Assembly (NCBI GenBank): GCA_944381555.1
Contig: CALWLL010000002.1
Span: 62,001 to 126,000, forward strand
DNA: 64,000 bases
Source: an uncultured Agathobacter sp.
GTDB lineage: Bacteria; Bacillota; Clostridia; Lachnospirales; Lachnospiraceae
Reading direction: 5' to 3'
Positions 42,943 through 53,496 of the stretch are shown one piece after another. The notes under the pieces were generated by a model. The model worked only from the letters and a program-made list of their open reading frames with translations, did no database searches and was not told the DNA's origin. The translations under genes were made by a program, and so were the position numbers. Each line of letters opens with the position of its first letter. Position 1 is the stretch's first letter.

Positions 42943-43006
42943 GAGGCATCCTCCTTCCTATATTCGTACAGCTTTTATACATATGCCAATTCTGTGCACA
43001 TGTTTC

Positions 43007-43035
43007 ATAATATCTTATTTACATCCAAAAATCAA
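43007..43035 (-). promoter_or_regulatory. Promoter of smpB-ssrA
   Basis: TTGATT (43030-43035) and TATTAT (43007-43012) are separated by 17 bp, and transcription would start near 43000, about 58 bp before the smpB ATG. It would give the smpB mRNA and possibly the ssrA precursor. Confidence 0.65.
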
Positions 43036-43055
43036 TAGACTACAGGCTTATTTTT

Positions 43056-45194
43056 TCAATATGATTCTTCTTCTGCAACCAATGAAAAATCAATGGTTCT
43101 TGTCATGCGGTCGGTGCCTTGTACACACACCTTAACCTTCTGTCCGAGCTTATAGCTCTTACCTGTTCTTTCTCCAATCATCTCATAAGATTCTTCCACA
43201 AAATGATAAAAATCGTCCTCCATATCTGCCACACGGACAAGGCCTTCTACCGTATTCGGCAGTTCTACAAACACACCCCATTCCATAACGCCGGAAATAA
43301 CACCGTCAAAGATTTCTCCAATATGCTCCTGCATATATTCCACCTTCTTCAGCTTGATGGTTTCACGTTCTGCTTCTTCCGCACGACGCTCGGTTTCACA
43401 TGACTGCTTTGCCACATCACCTAAAATTTCTTCATAGTGCCTGATACGTCTTTCATTCATTTTGCCGCGAAGATTCTCTTTGATAATTCTATGAATCTGA
43501 AGGTCCGGATAACGTCGAATGGGTGAGGTAAAGTGGCAGTAATAATTTGCTGCCAATCCAAAATGCCCACTGTTTATGGTCGTATATCTCGCCTGCTTCA
43601 TGGAACGAAGCGTTAATCTGCTAATCAGCGCCTCCTCCGGGCTTCCTTCAATCTTCATAAGCAGTTTCTGGAGTTCCTTTGGATGAACCTCATCAGAACC
43701 AATGTGAATCATATAGCCAAAGTTATTGATAAAGGTAGAAAGCTTGTGGATTTTCTCACTATCCGGTTTATCATGCGTTCGATATACAAACGGAAGCTCC
43801 TGCCAGAAATAGTCAGAAGCAACGGTTTCATTTGCAATCAGCATAAAATCCTCAATCATTCTGGTTGCAACATTTCTCTCGTACGGCTTTATTTCTACTG
43901 GTTTCCCCTGCGCATCCAGAATCACCTTGGTTTCCGGAAAATCAAAATCAATTGACCCTCTGCCCATACGCTTTTTGCGGAGAATTGAGGCGAGTTTCTG
44001 CATACGTTCAAACATTGGAACAAGTTCCCGGTATTTTGCAATCTCCTCTTCATCCTTATCTTCTAATATCTTCTTCACACTGGTATAACTCATACGGGTA
44101 TGAACTTTAATCACTGTCTCTGCAATCTTATGGTCAATGACTTCTCCCTTTGGATTTATGGTCATAATACAGCTTAACGCAAGGCGATTTTCTCCCGCAT
44201 TTAAAGAACAGATTCCATTGGACAGCGCATGCGGAAGCATCGGTATCACACGGTCAACCAAATATACCGAAGTCCCGCGTTTTAATGCCTCTGTGTCTAG
44301 GGCGCTCTTTTCCTGTACATAATTGGTCACGTCTGCAATGTGGACGCCTAAGATATAGTTATCCCCGTCCATAGATAAGGATACCGCATCATCTAAGTCT
44401 TTGGCATCCTCCCCATCAATGGTTACCATCATGGTATCACGGAGGTCCATACGCCCCTGCATATCCGCCTCTGACACCTCTTTGGCAACATTTTCTACCT
44501 GACGCATAATCTTCTCGGAAAATTCTACAGGCAGATCATACGCACGGACAATGGATAAAATGTCTACCCCAGGGTCATTGATATGTCCTAGAATTTCCAC
44601 AACCTTACCCTCCGGGGATTTCCCCGGTTTTCCATACTTTGTAATTTCTACTACTACCTTATGCCCTTTTACGGCTCCCTTAGACTTTTCCAGCGGAATA
44701 AATATATCTTGTCCGAATTTCGGATTATCCGGTACGGCAAATCCAAAATTTTTGCTCTGCTCATAGGTGCAGACTATCTGCTTCATCCCCCGTTCTAAGA
44801 CCTTGACTATTGCGCCTTCCCTGCGGCGTCCTGTTGCAAGAGGAGATACCAGAACCTGCACTTTATCCATATGCAGCGCATCCCCTGTTTTTGATTCCGG
44901 AATGAAAATATCTTCCTCCACACCTTCTATCGTAACAAAGCCAAAACCTTTTGCGTGTGCGGTAAACGTACCTGTCAGCAGCTTTTCTTCTGACTTGGTA
45001 TACTTCCCACGCTTTGACAGACTGATTTTGCCTTCTTCCATAAGCTCGTTTAGAATCTGTTCCAGTTGCGGACGCTCTTCCTTCTTTACGTTTAAGACAA
45101 TAGCCAGTTCCTTGATTTTCATCGGAACATACATATCATCACAGATTAAATCATATACGGTCTGTTTTCTTCTTTTAAATAAATCCGGATTCAT
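43056..45194 (-). CDS. rnr: Ribonuclease R
   Basis: RNase R is a processive 3-prime exoribonuclease that degrades structured RNA and also matures tmRNA. From the N-terminus it has a winged helix (IKELAIVLNVKKEERPQLEQIL), two cold-shock domains, the RNB catalytic centre with TIDGEDAKDLDDAVSL (metal-binding aspartates), HYCHFTSPIRRYPDL, and a C-terminal S1 domain ending SLVAEEESY. The length of 712 residues is normal. It precedes smpB-ssrA, a common order in Firmicutes, and lies 164 bp after secG, behind a terminator and a repeat element. Confidence 0.96.
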   Translation of the reverse strand: MNPDLFKRRKQTVYDLICDDMYVPMKIKELAIVLNVKKEERPQLEQILNELMEEGKISLSKRGKYTKSEEKLLTGTFTAHAKGFGFVTIEGVEEDIFIPESKTGDALHMDKVQVLVSPLATGRRREGAIVKVLERGMKQIVCTYEQSKNFGFAVPDNPKFGQDIFIPLEKSKGAVKGHKVVVEITKYGKPGKSPEGKVVEILGHINDPGVDILSIVRAYDLPVEFSEKIMRQVENVAKEVSEADMQGRMDLRDTMMVTIDGEDAKDLDDAVSLSMDGDNYILGVHIADVTNYVQEKSALDTEALKRGTSVYLVDRVIPMLPHALSNGICSLNAGENRLALSCIMTINPKGEVIDHKIAETVIKVHTRMSYTSVKKILEDKDEEEIAKYRELVPMFERMQKLASILRKKRMGRGSIDFDFPETKVILDAQGKPVEIKPYERNVATRMIEDFMLIANETVASDYFWQELPFVYRTHDKPDSEKIHKLSTFINNFGYMIHIGSDEVHPKELQKLLMKIEGSPEEALISRLTLRSMKQARYTTINSGHFGLAANYYCHFTSPIRRYPDLQIHRIIKENLRGKMNERRIRHYEEILGDVAKQSCETERRAEEAERETIKLKKVEYMQEHIGEIFDGVISGVMEWGVFVELPNTVEGLVRVADMEDDFYHFVEESYEMIGERTGKSYKLGQKVKVCVQGTDRMTRTIDFSLVAEEESY

Positions 45195-45260
45195 TCATCT
45201 CCTCCATGCTGCAAATCTCCCACTCTTTGATACCTTCCTTACGCTTTAGCTGTTGTTTTT

Positions 45261-45322
45261 CATATCATAGGAAAGTAAATTTCTTTCACACGTTAATGTA
45301 TCACGGTCTTTCCTATGATATG
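45261..45322 (-). repeat. Palindromic repeat element, copy B
   Basis: Perfect 15-bp arms (CATATCATAGGAAAG at 45261-45275, its complement at 45308-45322) enclose 32 bp. It starts at the U-tract of the secG terminator and lies 66 bp from the rnr start. Copy A (8158-8214) shares both arms; copy C (62451-62497) shares the inner CACGTTnATGTATCACGGTCTTT. Confidence 0.85.
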
Positions 45323-45350
45323 AAAAAAGACTGTCTATCTGAGACAGTCT
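45323..45350 (-). terminator. Intrinsic terminator of secG
   Basis: On the minus strand AGACTGTCT pairs with AGACAGTCT around a 5-nt loop and is followed by six U. It begins 9 bp past the secG stop. Confidence 0.88.
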
Positions 45351-45358
45351 TTCGCATT

Positions 45359-45598
45359 TTACCAAATTCCTAAGTTAAGTACCATAGCCAGTAAGATGAA
45401 GAGGATTACACAAATTCTTGTAATCTTAACTAACACACCTTCCATCGAACGGCCTTTGTTTTTACCCCAGTAAGTATCTGCTGCTCCGGCAATTGCTCCA
45501 AGCCCTGCCTGTTTGCCTTCCTGCAACAGGATAACTACTGTAATAATAAGACTGATTATAATAAACAAGATTGTTAAAATCACTTTTAAAATTTCCAC
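45359..45598 (-). CDS. secG: Protein translocase subunit SecG
   Basis: SecG is the small helper of the SecYEG channel. After a GTG start at 45598 (AGGAGG 8 nt upstream; another GTG at 45607 would leave no spacing) it has TM1 (ILTILFIIISLIITVVILLQEG), the SecG loop QAGLGAIAGAADTYWGKNKGRSMEG, and TM2 (VILFILLAMVLNLGIW). The length is 79 residues. It follows gpmI on the same strand and is followed by a terminator. Confidence 0.93.
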   Translation of the reverse strand: MEILKVILTILFIIISLIITVVILLQEGKQAGLGAIAGAADTYWGKNKGRSMEGVLVKITRICVILFILLAMVLNLGIW

Positions 45599-45779
45599 GT
45601 TTTGCACCTCCTATGCTCAAAACTCGTAACTTTCGTTAGTATACCATACACCATTTACATTTTCAACCATTTTTATTTATACTTCTCTGCTCTTTTCCTT
45701 ATCATGTCCATTTTCATCAGAGTTATACTGTTCTGAAATATTTGCACGTTCAGCCTTTTCACCGCATATGATTTTCCGG

Positions 45780-47324
45780 TTATTTCACGAGAAGTGATTT
45801 TCCTGTCATCTCTACAGGCTGTTCTAAGCCCATAATCTCAAGAAGTGTCGGGGCAATATCCGCAAGACATCCGCCTTCCCGAAGCTTCCAGTCTGGTTCT
45901 CCGTTTACAAGGATAAACGGAACCGGATTGGTTGTGTGGGCCGTATGCGGTTTGCCGGTTTCGTAGTCAATCATCTTTTCTGCATTGCCATGATCCGCGC
46001 AGATAAACATAACACCACCAGCCTCTTTTACTGCCTCTACTGCATCACCTACAAGGCTGTCCACGCGCTCTACTGCCGCTACTGCCGCAGGGATTACACC
46101 TGTGTGGCCTACCATGTCCGGATTTGCAAAGTTGATAACGATAACATCATATTTATCTGATTTGATTGCTTCTACAAGGTCCATTCCAACCTCTGGTGCG
46201 CTCATTTCCGGCTTTAAATCATAGGTCGCAACTTCTTTTGGAGAATTAACCAGCAAACGGGCTTCATCTACGTTTGGTTCTTCCACACCGCCGTTAAAGA
46301 AGAATGTTACATGAGCGTACTTTTCTGTTTCTGCAAGACGCAGTTGTTTCTTCCCGCATTTTGCAAGGTATTCTCCTAACGTATTGGTAATGGATTCCTT
46401 TTCAAAAGCAATGATTTTATTTGGAATGGTTTCATCATAATCCTTAAAGCATACAAATGTAAGCGGAAGAAAGCCTGTTTTTCTTTCAAAGCCTGTAAAT
46501 GCATCGTCACAGAAGGCTCTTGTCATTTCACGCGCACGGTCCGGACGGAAGTTAAAAAATACAACCGAATCGTTTGGTTTCACAATTGCACGCGGCGCAC
46601 CGTTTTCCATAATAACGGTAGGAAGAACAAATTCGTCTGTTACACCGTTATCATAAGAATGCTGCATCGCTGCAACAGCATCTGTTTCCTGCACCCCTTC
46701 TCCTGCAACAAGTGCATTATACGCTTTTTCTACACGGTCCCAGTTATTGTCACGGTCCATTGCATAGTAACGTCCACAAAGGGAAGCCACTTTACCTACA
46801 CCGATTTGGGCCATTTTAGCCTCTAATTCTTCTACAAAGCCTTTTGCTGATGCAGGCGGAGTATCGCGTCCGTCTAAAAATGCATGAACATATACATTTG
46901 TAAGGCCATTCTTCTTAGCCATCTCTAAAATGCCATATACATGGGTGTTGTGGCTGTGAACGCCGCCATCCGAAAGAAGTCCCCAAAGGTGAAGGTCTGA
47001 GTTGTTTTTCTTACAGTTCTCCATCGCTGCAAGCAATGCTTTATTTTCGAAAAATGTACCATCATTGATTTCTTTGGTAATTCTTGTAAGGTCCTGATAA
47101 ATAATACGTCCTGCGCCAATATTCATATGTCCTACTTCTGAGTTACCCATCTGTCCATCCGGCAGACCTACTGCAAGACCAGAGGCATTACCCTTTACAA
47201 ACGGACATTCTGCCATAAGCCTGTCCATTACTGGTGTATCTGCCATTGCAATAGCATTTCCTTCAGGATTATCATTTAATCCGTAACCATCAAGCACCAT
47301 TAATACAACTGGTTTTTTGCTCAT
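45780..47324 (-). CDS. gpmI: 2,3-bisphosphoglycerate-independent phosphoglycerate mutase
   Basis: GpmI interconverts 3- and 2-phosphoglycerate using two Mn2+ ions. Motifs MVLDGYGLN, GNSEVGHMNIGAGRI (with the phospho-Ser), FFNFRPDRAREMTRAF and ADHGNAEKMID-PHTAHTTNPVP are complete. The length of 514 residues fits. It belongs to the glycolytic set gapA-pgk-tpiA, from which it is separated by a CapA-like gene, and needs Mn2+, which makes the manganese control at mntP relevant. Confidence 0.97.
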   Translation of the reverse strand: MSKKPVVLMVLDGYGLNDNPEGNAIAMADTPVMDRLMAECPFVKGNASGLAVGLPDGQMGNSEVGHMNIGAGRIIYQDLTRITKEINDGTFFENKALLAAMENCKKNNSDLHLWGLLSDGGVHSHNTHVYGILEMAKKNGLTNVYVHAFLDGRDTPPASAKGFVEELEAKMAQIGVGKVASLCGRYYAMDRDNNWDRVEKAYNALVAGEGVQETDAVAAMQHSYDNGVTDEFVLPTVIMENGAPRAIVKPNDSVVFFNFRPDRAREMTRAFCDDAFTGFERKTGFLPLTFVCFKDYDETIPNKIIAFEKESITNTLGEYLAKCGKKQLRLAETEKYAHVTFFFNGGVEEPNVDEARLLVNSPKEVATYDLKPEMSAPEVGMDLVEAIKSDKYDVIVINFANPDMVGHTGVIPAAVAAVERVDSLVGDAVEAVKEAGGVMFICADHGNAEKMIDYETGKPHTAHTTNPVPFILVNGEPDWKLREGGCLADIAPTLLEIMGLEQPVEMTGKSLLVK

Positions 47325-47489
47325 TTTTTATCTCCTCTTTCCAAGCGTTTTTCACGCCCTTTTCTATTTTATTCTTCGACACGCTTTCGCGCCTTTTGGT
47401 AAAATTACTCACAAAGTACATAATACATGATTCTGCATTATTTTCAAGTAGAGATTATTACAAAATCCACAACATTTCTTTCAAAATTT

Positions 47490-49052
47490 CTAGCGAAGAT
47501 TTCCCACAATATCAATTGCTCTTCCCTCTAAATCCACATTACTGTTATAAACATTATATTTCAACCCCGACTGGTAATTTTCCTGGCTTTTCATATTCTC
47601 ATTCTGCCCATTTGCGGTATTGTAAAAAAATCCTTCCTTATCAATTACCACATTCGTGGAAATGTCTGCCATGAATTTATAAAACGCATCGCACTGCTCT
47701 TTTGGCAGCATCGATGTCGTCAAGTCACGCTGGATACACGGAATAGCACGAACTGCTATCTCTCCCTGTTTATCAATCTGTACCTGCGCTATCATCGTAT
47801 ACAGGGTTCCGGTAGAGAACCAGAAATTACCCAGACTAAATAAAACCGGGACATCTTCAATATACTCTACTCCCTGCACTCTGTGCGGGTGTCCGCCAAT
47901 AATAACGTCCGCCCCCGCTTCTGCAAAGCCCTTGGCGAGCTGATACTGCTCATCTGCATAAGTATATCTTCCCTCTATGCCCCAATGCACATTCGCAATA
48001 ACATAATCGCTATTAGCCGCCGCTTCCCGAATGACAGCTTCATACCGGGCAGGCTCTTTGGTCTTTAACACACCCGGACTTGTTTCGGTTGCTTCCTTTG
48101 TATAATGGGAATAGCGTTCAATCTGTGTTGCAGATACCAGCGCTATCTTCTTTCCATTTGCTACAAAATACTGGATTTCGCTTGCTTCATCTATATTTGC
48201 GCCAGCTCCCATTGTGGTTATCCCGGCATTTTCCAACGTGGATATGGTGTCTAACAGCGCATCCGCGCCAAAATCATACACATGGTTATTTGCAAGATTT
48301 GCCACATCCGCACCAAATGCCTCCAATAGTGATACATTTGCCGTTTTCGTACGGAAGGTATATGCCTTGCCCTCCAGAGGCTCTCCTCTGTCACTTATGA
48401 CAAACTCATTGCTGATTACGGATAAATCTGCTCCCTGTAGTTCACTTACAATTTCCGGCGCAATACAGTCGTAAATCCCATTCGTCTTTGTTTCTGCCGC
48501 TTTCATCGTATACCAGTCATCCGCAAGATTGATATCCCCTGTAAAATCAATGGTTACCACATCATCTGCACATTCTAACCACTGCACGTTTTCTAAATAG
48601 TAGGTAGCAAACTGTAAGTCCTTACAGTATTTAAGCCACAATACATGCATTGTATTTCCGGTCTTACTGTACCATAAGGCAATGTTGTCATAGCCCTCAT
48701 ATAAACGATAGGCCAAATCTAAAATCACATCATCCCCATAATTACTGTTTATCCAATGCAAAAAGGAATAGTCCACCGGATATCCCTCATAAAAATATTT
48801 GGTACCGCGTTCAAGCATAATCTCAAATGCCTTGGACATATCATTGATAGCATTCTTAGTTTCATCCTTAACCGGCTCTAATTCATCCGGCTCCATGTAT
48901 TCCTGACCTGATTCACTCTCCTTTGTGCTTTGGCCCGCGTTTTCTCCTGCCATTCCACCGGAAGGGACTCCTGTGATCCACTGGCATCCCACGCACAAAC
49001 ACATAATCAATATAAACGCTACACTCCCACGCAATATGCGTTTCTTATTCAT
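47490..49052 (-). CDS. CapA-like metallophosphatase lipoprotein inside the glycolytic gene set
   Basis: The signal MNKKRILRGSVAFILIMCLCVGC ends at a lipidation Cys. A stretch of about 130 residues without recognisable domain follows (SKAFEIMLERGTKYFYEG...), then the CapA/PgsA metallophosphatase fold: VVTIDFTGDINLADDW, ANVSLLEAFGADVANLANNHVYDFG, VIANVHWGIEGR and IIGGHPHRVQG, which hold the metal ligands. Relatives act in poly-gamma-glutamate or envelope polymer metabolism, but no capBC genes are here. It may be in the same transcript as the glycolytic genes; a terminator after tpiA separates them partly. Confidence 0.85.
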   Translation of the reverse strand: MNKKRILRGSVAFILIMCLCVGCQWITGVPSGGMAGENAGQSTKESESGQEYMEPDELEPVKDETKNAINDMSKAFEIMLERGTKYFYEGYPVDYSFLHWINSNYGDDVILDLAYRLYEGYDNIALWYSKTGNTMHVLWLKYCKDLQFATYYLENVQWLECADDVVTIDFTGDINLADDWYTMKAAETKTNGIYDCIAPEIVSELQGADLSVISNEFVISDRGEPLEGKAYTFRTKTANVSLLEAFGADVANLANNHVYDFGADALLDTISTLENAGITTMGAGANIDEASEIQYFVANGKKIALVSATQIERYSHYTKEATETSPGVLKTKEPARYEAVIREAAANSDYVIANVHWGIEGRYTYADEQYQLAKGFAEAGADVIIGGHPHRVQGVEYIEDVPVLFSLGNFWFSTGTLYTMIAQVQIDKQGEIAVRAIPCIQRDLTTSMLPKEQCDAFYKFMADISTNVVIDKEGFFYNTANGQNENMKSQENYQSGLKYNVYNSNVDLEGRAIDIVGNLR

Positions 49053-49160
49053 ACACGCTCCTCTTTGGTACTCCTATTCTCTAGTCCTAACGATAAAAAA
49101 CCAACATATATTATAGTATATATTGGAAGAATATGCAAATATCTACACTTAATAGAGCAA

Positions 49161-49195
49161 AATGAGCTGATGCAAAACTGCACCAGCTCATTTTT
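49161..49195 (-). terminator. Intrinsic terminator after tpiA
   Basis: AATGAGCTGATGC pairs with GCACCAGCTCATT (one wobble). On the minus strand the tail is TTTTGCTC; on the plus strand it is a run of five T. It lies 20 bp past the tpiA stop and before the CapA-like gene. Confidence 0.75.
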
Positions 49196-49214
49196 ATATT
49201 CTGGGAATTAAAAA

Positions 49215-49961
49215 TTAGTAATTTACAATTTTTCCAAATTCAGCTTTCAAAGATGCACCGCCAACAAGACCACCGTCAATGTCAGATTTTGCAAATAATT
49301 CCGCTGCGTTTCCTGCGTTTACAGAACCGCCGTACTGAATACGAACCGCTTCTGCCGTTGCTTCATCATACATTTCCTTAATACATGCACGAATTGCTGC
49401 GCAGACTTCCTGTGCCTGATCAGAAGTAGCTGTTTTGCCTGTTCCGATTGCCCAGATTGGTTCATATGCGATAACCATAGATGCAACCTGTTCTGCTGTT
49501 ACACCATCTAAATCAGATTTAATCTGAAGACGGATCCAGTCAAGTGTTACGCCCATTTCGCGCTGCTCTAAAGACTCTCCACAGCAAAGAATCGGTGTAA
49601 GACCTGCCTCAAACGCTTTTTTCACTTTCTTATTCAGAAGCACATCATCTTCCTTGAAGTAATCCCTTCTTTCGGAATGTCCGAGCACAACATATTTAAC
49701 TCCGGCATCCACTAACATTTCCGCGGAAATTTCTCCTGTATATGCACCTTTTTCTTCAAAGTACATATTCTGTGCGCCAACCTGTACGTTTGTGCCTTTT
49801 ACTGCTTCTACTACGGTTGTAATATCGATTGCAGGTACACAGTAAACAACATCTACAGAATCGGATTTTACTAATGGTTTCAGTTCTTCTACTAATTCTA
49901 CGGCCTGACTTGGAGTCATGTTCATTTTCCAGTTGCCGGCTACGATTTTTCTTCTTGCCAT
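49215..49961 (-). CDS. tpiA: Triosephosphate isomerase
   Basis: The enzyme interconverts dihydroxyacetone phosphate and glyceraldehyde 3-phosphate. Catalytic residues are Lys12 in AGNWKMNM, His in [11 protein letters not shown] and Glu in [12 protein letters not shown]. The C-terminal loop [10 protein letters not shown] is complete, and the length is 248 residues. It follows pgk by 59 bp. Confidence 0.97.
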   Translation of the reverse strand: MARRKIVAGNWKMNMTPSQAVELVEELKPLVKSDSVDVVYCVPAIDITTVVEAVKGTNVQVGAQNMYFEEKGAYTGEISAEMLVDAGVKYVVLGHSERRDYFKEDDVLLNKKVKKAFEAGLTPILCCGESLEQREMGVTLDWIRLQIKSDLDGVTAEQVASMVIAYEPIWAIGTGKTATSDQAQEVCAAIRACIKEMYDEATAEAVRIQYGGSVNAGNAAELFAKSDIDGGLVGGASLKAEFGKIVNY

Positions 49962-50020
49962 TTTTTACTCCTCACTATCTATCTGCATACTTTCGTATGT
50001 CATCTGCCAAAGCAGTGATT

Positions 50021-51244
50021 TTATTTATCATCCGCTGCAACTACACCCGGCAGTTCTTTTCCTTCTAAGAATTCAAGGGAAGCGCCGCCGCCTGTAGAGA
50101 TATGGCTCATCTTATCGCCGTAGCCCATCTGGTTTACTGCTGCTGCTGAATCACCGCCGCCGATGATTGTGATTGCATCTGTATCAGCAAGCGCTTTTGC
50201 TACTGCAAGAGTACCTGCTGCAAGTGTAGGATTTTCAAATACTCCCATTGGTCCGTTCCATACAACTGTCTTGGCAGATGCTACTGCTTCTGCAAAAAGA
50301 GCTGCTGTCTTCGGTCCAATATCGCAGCCCTCGCGGTCTGCCGGCATATCGGTTGCATCATACACTTCAACTTCTACCGGAGCATCAATTGGGTTTGGAA
50401 ATTCTTTGATTGTTACAGTATCAACCGGAAGTAATAATTTCTTACCAAGTTTTTCTGCCTTTTCTATCATCTCTTTACAATAGTCCAATTTATCATTATC
50501 AACTAATGATGTACCAATCTCGTATCCCTGTGCTTTTAAGAATGTATATGCCATACCGCCGCCGATGATAAGAGTATCGCATTTCTCAAGAAGATTATTG
50601 ATTACGTTAAGTTTGTCGGCAACCTTAGCGCCTCCAAGGATTGCTACAAATGGACGAACAGGATTTTCTACTGCATTTCCTAAGAAATCAATTTCTTTCT
50701 GCATTAAGTAACCTACTGCGTTTTCTCCGCCCTTTTCTGTGATGAATTTGGTAACGCCTGCTACGGAAGCGTGTGCTCTGTGTGAAGAACCGAAAGCGTC
50801 ACAAACATATACGTCTGCCAGATCCGCTAATTCTTTTGAAAATTCTTCACCGTTTTTGGTTTCTTCTTTGCCACGGAAACGTGTATTCTGAAGCAATACA
50901 ACATCTCCCTCTTTCATAGCTGCTACAGCGTTTGTTGCTGCTTCTCCTGTTACGTTGTAATCTGCAACAAAAACAACTTCTTTTCCTAATTTTTCAGAAA
51001 GTTTTTTTGCAACCGGAGCTAAAGATTCTTTCTCATTTGGTCCTTCTTTCACTTTACCAAGATGTGAACAAAGGATAACCTTTCCACCATCCTTTAATAA
51101 TTTCTGAATTGTTGGAAGGGCTGCATTGATACGTGTTTCATCTGTGATAACACCTTCTTTTAAAGGTACGTTAAAGTCACATCTGACAAGAACTCTTTTT
51201 CCTTTTACATTGATATCATCAATTGTCTTTTTGTTTAATCCCAT
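50021..51244 (-). CDS. pgk: Phosphoglycerate kinase
   Basis: Pgk makes ATP from 1,3-bisphosphoglycerate. Motifs [15 protein letters not shown] and [20 protein letters not shown] form the N-domain active site, and [11 protein letters not shown] with [16 protein letters not shown] form the nucleotide site. The 407 residues are slightly more than the usual 395. A terminator-like hairpin separates it from gapA. Confidence 0.97.
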   Translation of the reverse strand: MGLNKKTIDDINVKGKRVLVRCDFNVPLKEGVITDETRINAALPTIQKLLKDGGKVILCSHLGKVKEGPNEKESLAPVAKKLSEKLGKEVVFVADYNVTGEAATNAVAAMKEGDVVLLQNTRFRGKEETKNGEEFSKELADLADVYVCDAFGSSHRAHASVAGVTKFITEKGGENAVGYLMQKEIDFLGNAVENPVRPFVAILGGAKVADKLNVINNLLEKCDTLIIGGGMAYTFLKAQGYEIGTSLVDNDKLDYCKEMIEKAEKLGKKLLLPVDTVTIKEFPNPIDAPVEVEVYDATDMPADREGCDIGPKTAALFAEAVASAKTVVWNGPMGVFENPTLAAGTLAVAKALADTDAITIIGGGDSAAAVNQMGYGDKMSHISTGGGASLEFLEGKELPGVVAADDK

Positions 51245-51296
51245 ACTTAGGACCTCCTTGTATTATGATTGATACTTCCTGTGCATCCTGACCGTT

Positions 51297-51325
51297 TAAA
51301 AAGACCCTGCCCAATCTGGGCAGGG
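51297..51325 (-). terminator. Terminator-like hairpin between gapA and pgk
   Basis: CCCTGCCC and GGGCAGGG pair around a 5-nt loop and are followed on the minus strand by TCTTTTT. It sits 17 bp past the gapA stop. Partial termination or 3-prime protection here would let gapA be expressed more highly than pgk and tpiA. Confidence 0.8.
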
Positions 51326-51341
51326 CTCGTTAGTCTTTCGG

Positions 51342-52352
51342 TTATGCTAATTCAGCAAAGTATTTGATTGTTTTAACCATCTGAGATGTGTAGCTGTTTT
51401 CGTTGTCATACCAAGATACAACCTGTACCTGTGTATTTCCATCTTCCATTGGAGCTACCATTGTCTGTGTAGCATCGAATAATGAACCATATGTCATACC
51501 GATAACGTCAGAAGATACGATTTCATCTGTGTTGTATCCGTAAGAATCTGTAGCTGCTGCTTTCATAGCTGCGTTGATTTCGTCCTTTGTAACATGTCCT
51601 TTAACAACTGCTACTAAGATTGTTGTAGAACCTGTAGGAGTCGGCACACGCTGAGCAGAGCCGATAAGTTTTCCGTTTAATTCAGGAATAACCAAACCGA
51701 TCGCTTTTGCAGCACCTGTGCTGTTTGGAACGATATTTGCAGCACCTGCACGGGCACGTCTCTTATCGCCTTTTCTGTGTGGTCCGTCAAGAATCATCTG
51801 ATCGCCTGTGTAAGCATGAACAGTTGTCATGATACCAGACTGAATCGGAGCGAAGTCATTTAATGCTTTGGCCATTGGAGCTAAGCAGTTTGTTGTACAA
51901 GAAGCTGCGGAAATAATGGTATCTTCTTTTGTTAATGTCTTGTGATTTACATTGTAAACAATTGTTGGAAGGTCGTTTCCTGCCGGAGCAGAAATAACAA
52001 CTTTCTTAGCACCTGCATTGATGTGTGCCATAGATTTTTCTTTTGAGCAGTAGAAACCTGTACATTCAAGTACTACATCTACTTTTAATTCTCCCCATGG
52101 AAGTTTGCTGGCATCAGCTTCTTTGTAGATTGTGATTTCCTTTCCATCGACTGTGATAGAACCTTCACCAGCTTCTACTGTATGTCCTGCGTATGGACCC
52201 TGAGCTGTATCGTATTTCAATAAATGAGCAAGCATATCAGGACTTGTTAAATCGTTGATTGCTACTACTTCATATCCTTCTGCACCAAACATCTGTCTGA
52301 AAGCAAGACGTCCGATACGGCCGAAACCATTAATTGCTACTCTTACTGCCAT
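51342..52352 (-). CDS. gapA: Glyceraldehyde-3-phosphate dehydrogenase
   Basis: GapA oxidises glyceraldehyde 3-phosphate with NAD+. The Rossmann motif [14 protein letters not shown], the catalytic [13 protein letters not shown] (Cys near residue 152) and [12 protein letters not shown] are all present. The 336 residues are normal. Upstream, a strong promoter stands at 52414-52442. Confidence 0.97.
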   Translation of the reverse strand: MAVRVAINGFGRIGRLAFRQMFGAEGYEVVAINDLTSPDMLAHLLKYDTAQGPYAGHTVEAGEGSITVDGKEITIYKEADASKLPWGELKVDVVLECTGFYCSKEKSMAHINAGAKKVVISAPAGNDLPTIVYNVNHKTLTKEDTIISAASCTTNCLAPMAKALNDFAPIQSGIMTTVHAYTGDQMILDGPHRKGDKRRARAGAANIVPNSTGAAKAIGLVIPELNGKLIGSAQRVPTPTGSTTILVAVVKGHVTKDEINAAMKAAATDSYGYNTDEIVSSDVIGMTYGSLFDATQTMVAPMEDGNTQVQVVSWYDNENSYTSQMVKTIKYFAELA

Positions 52353-52413
52353 TTTTAATTCCTCCTAGAATTGTAAATAAATATTATTGTAGGTCAATCC
52401 CCACGCTTTCTTA

Positions 52414-52442
52414 ATTGTAACCAAAAAGAAGGTAAAGTTCAA
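52414..52442 (-). promoter_or_regulatory. Promoter of the gapA glycolytic set
   Basis: TTGAAC (52437-52442) and TACAAT (52414-52419) are separated by 17 bp. Transcription would start about 55 bp before the gapA ATG and supply gapA, pgk and tpiA. Confidence 0.75.
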
Positions 52443-52603
52443 GTGTTTTTATACAGCTTTTCTATCTTTGTTAATTTTTTGACTAAATGTTTTTATTTGA
52501 ATACAATTTTTGTAAATTTTAACAAATTTTCCAATAAAAAATAGAAAACCACAGATATATATAGTACAATCAACCTAGTACGGAATTTGAAAAGGGGAAT
52601 GTT

Positions 52604-53404
52604 ATGCTTTGGGATACACATATGCACAGTTATTTTTCGGGGGACAGCGAGGCTTCTCCGCGTGATATGATTGAAAGCGCAATCAAAAAAGGATTGTCCG
52701 GCATCTGCTTTACCGACCATTTAGATTTGGATTACAGAGAGACTCCCGGCTACTTTGATTTAAACTTTGAAGGTTACCGGAAAGAAATTTTCGCTTTAAA
52801 AAAAGAATATGCCGGTTGTTTTCCTGTGCTTTGGGGAATTGAGCTTGGCCTACAGCCTCATACTGCACCAGAAAATAACAGGATAACGGCCTCCTATCCT
52901 TTTGACTTTGTCATCGGCTCCTCACATCTTGTTGACCATATGGACATTTACTATCCATCCTTTTATGAAGGACGCACTGAGCGAACCGCTTACCGCAGAT
53001 ATTTTGAATCTATCCTTGAGAACCTCGCCACAGATGTGGATTTTGATGTATACGGACATTTGGATTATGTGGTACGCTACGGCCCAAATAAGAATCAATC
53101 CTTTTCCTACGAAAAATATGCTGATCTGATAGATGAAATTCTCCGGACTCTCATAAAAAAGGGAAAAGGCATTGAGATGAACATGGCAGGATTTAAATAT
53201 GGTCTTGGACATCCGAATCCGACAGAAGACATCTTAAAAAGATATTGCCATCTTGGCGGCGAAATCCTTACGATTGGTTCTGATGCCCATAAACCGGAGC
53301 AGATTGCGTGGAATTATCACAAGGTTCCGGATTTATTAAAAAACGCCGGATTTAAGTATTATACCGTATTCAGACAGCGTAAGCCGGAGTTTATACGACT
53401 ATAA
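52604..53404 (+). CDS. PHP-domain phosphatase, histidinol phosphatase type
   Basis: PHP metal motifs are DTHMHSYFSGD at the start, FTDHLDLD near residue 38, WGIELGLQPH, DVYGHLDYVVRYG and GSDAHKPEQIAWNY. The 266-residue length matches HisJ/HisK, which dephosphorylates L-histidinol phosphate. AAAAGGGG lies before the ATG. Because hisH and hisF are at the far end of the window, a link to histidine synthesis is possible, but related PHP phosphoesterases act on other substrates. Confidence 0.85.
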   Translation: MLWDTHMHSYFSGDSEASPRDMIESAIKKGLSGICFTDHLDLDYRETPGYFDLNFEGYRKEIFALKKEYAGCFPVLWGIELGLQPHTAPENNRITASYPFDFVIGSSHLVDHMDIYYPSFYEGRTERTAYRRYFESILENLATDVDFDVYGHLDYVVRYGPNKNQSFSYEKYADLIDEILRTLIKKGKGIEMNMAGFKYGLGHPNPTEDILKRYCHLGGEILTIGSDAHKPEQIAWNYHKVPDLLKNAGFKYYTVFRQRKPEFIRL

Positions 53405-53431
53405 TTACATAATTGTAAGAGCAAACAAAAT

Positions 53432-53469
53432 CCCCCGTGAAACCGAATATCCGGCTTCACGGGGTTTTC
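53432..53469. terminator. Bidirectional terminator between the PHP gene and purL
   Basis: CCCCGTGAA pairs with TTCACGGGG. The plus-strand tail is TTTTCT and the minus-strand tail is ATTTTGTTT. It separates two convergent genes. Confidence 0.82.
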
Positions 53470-53496
53470 TCATTTCATATTTCATGCCCATTAGTT

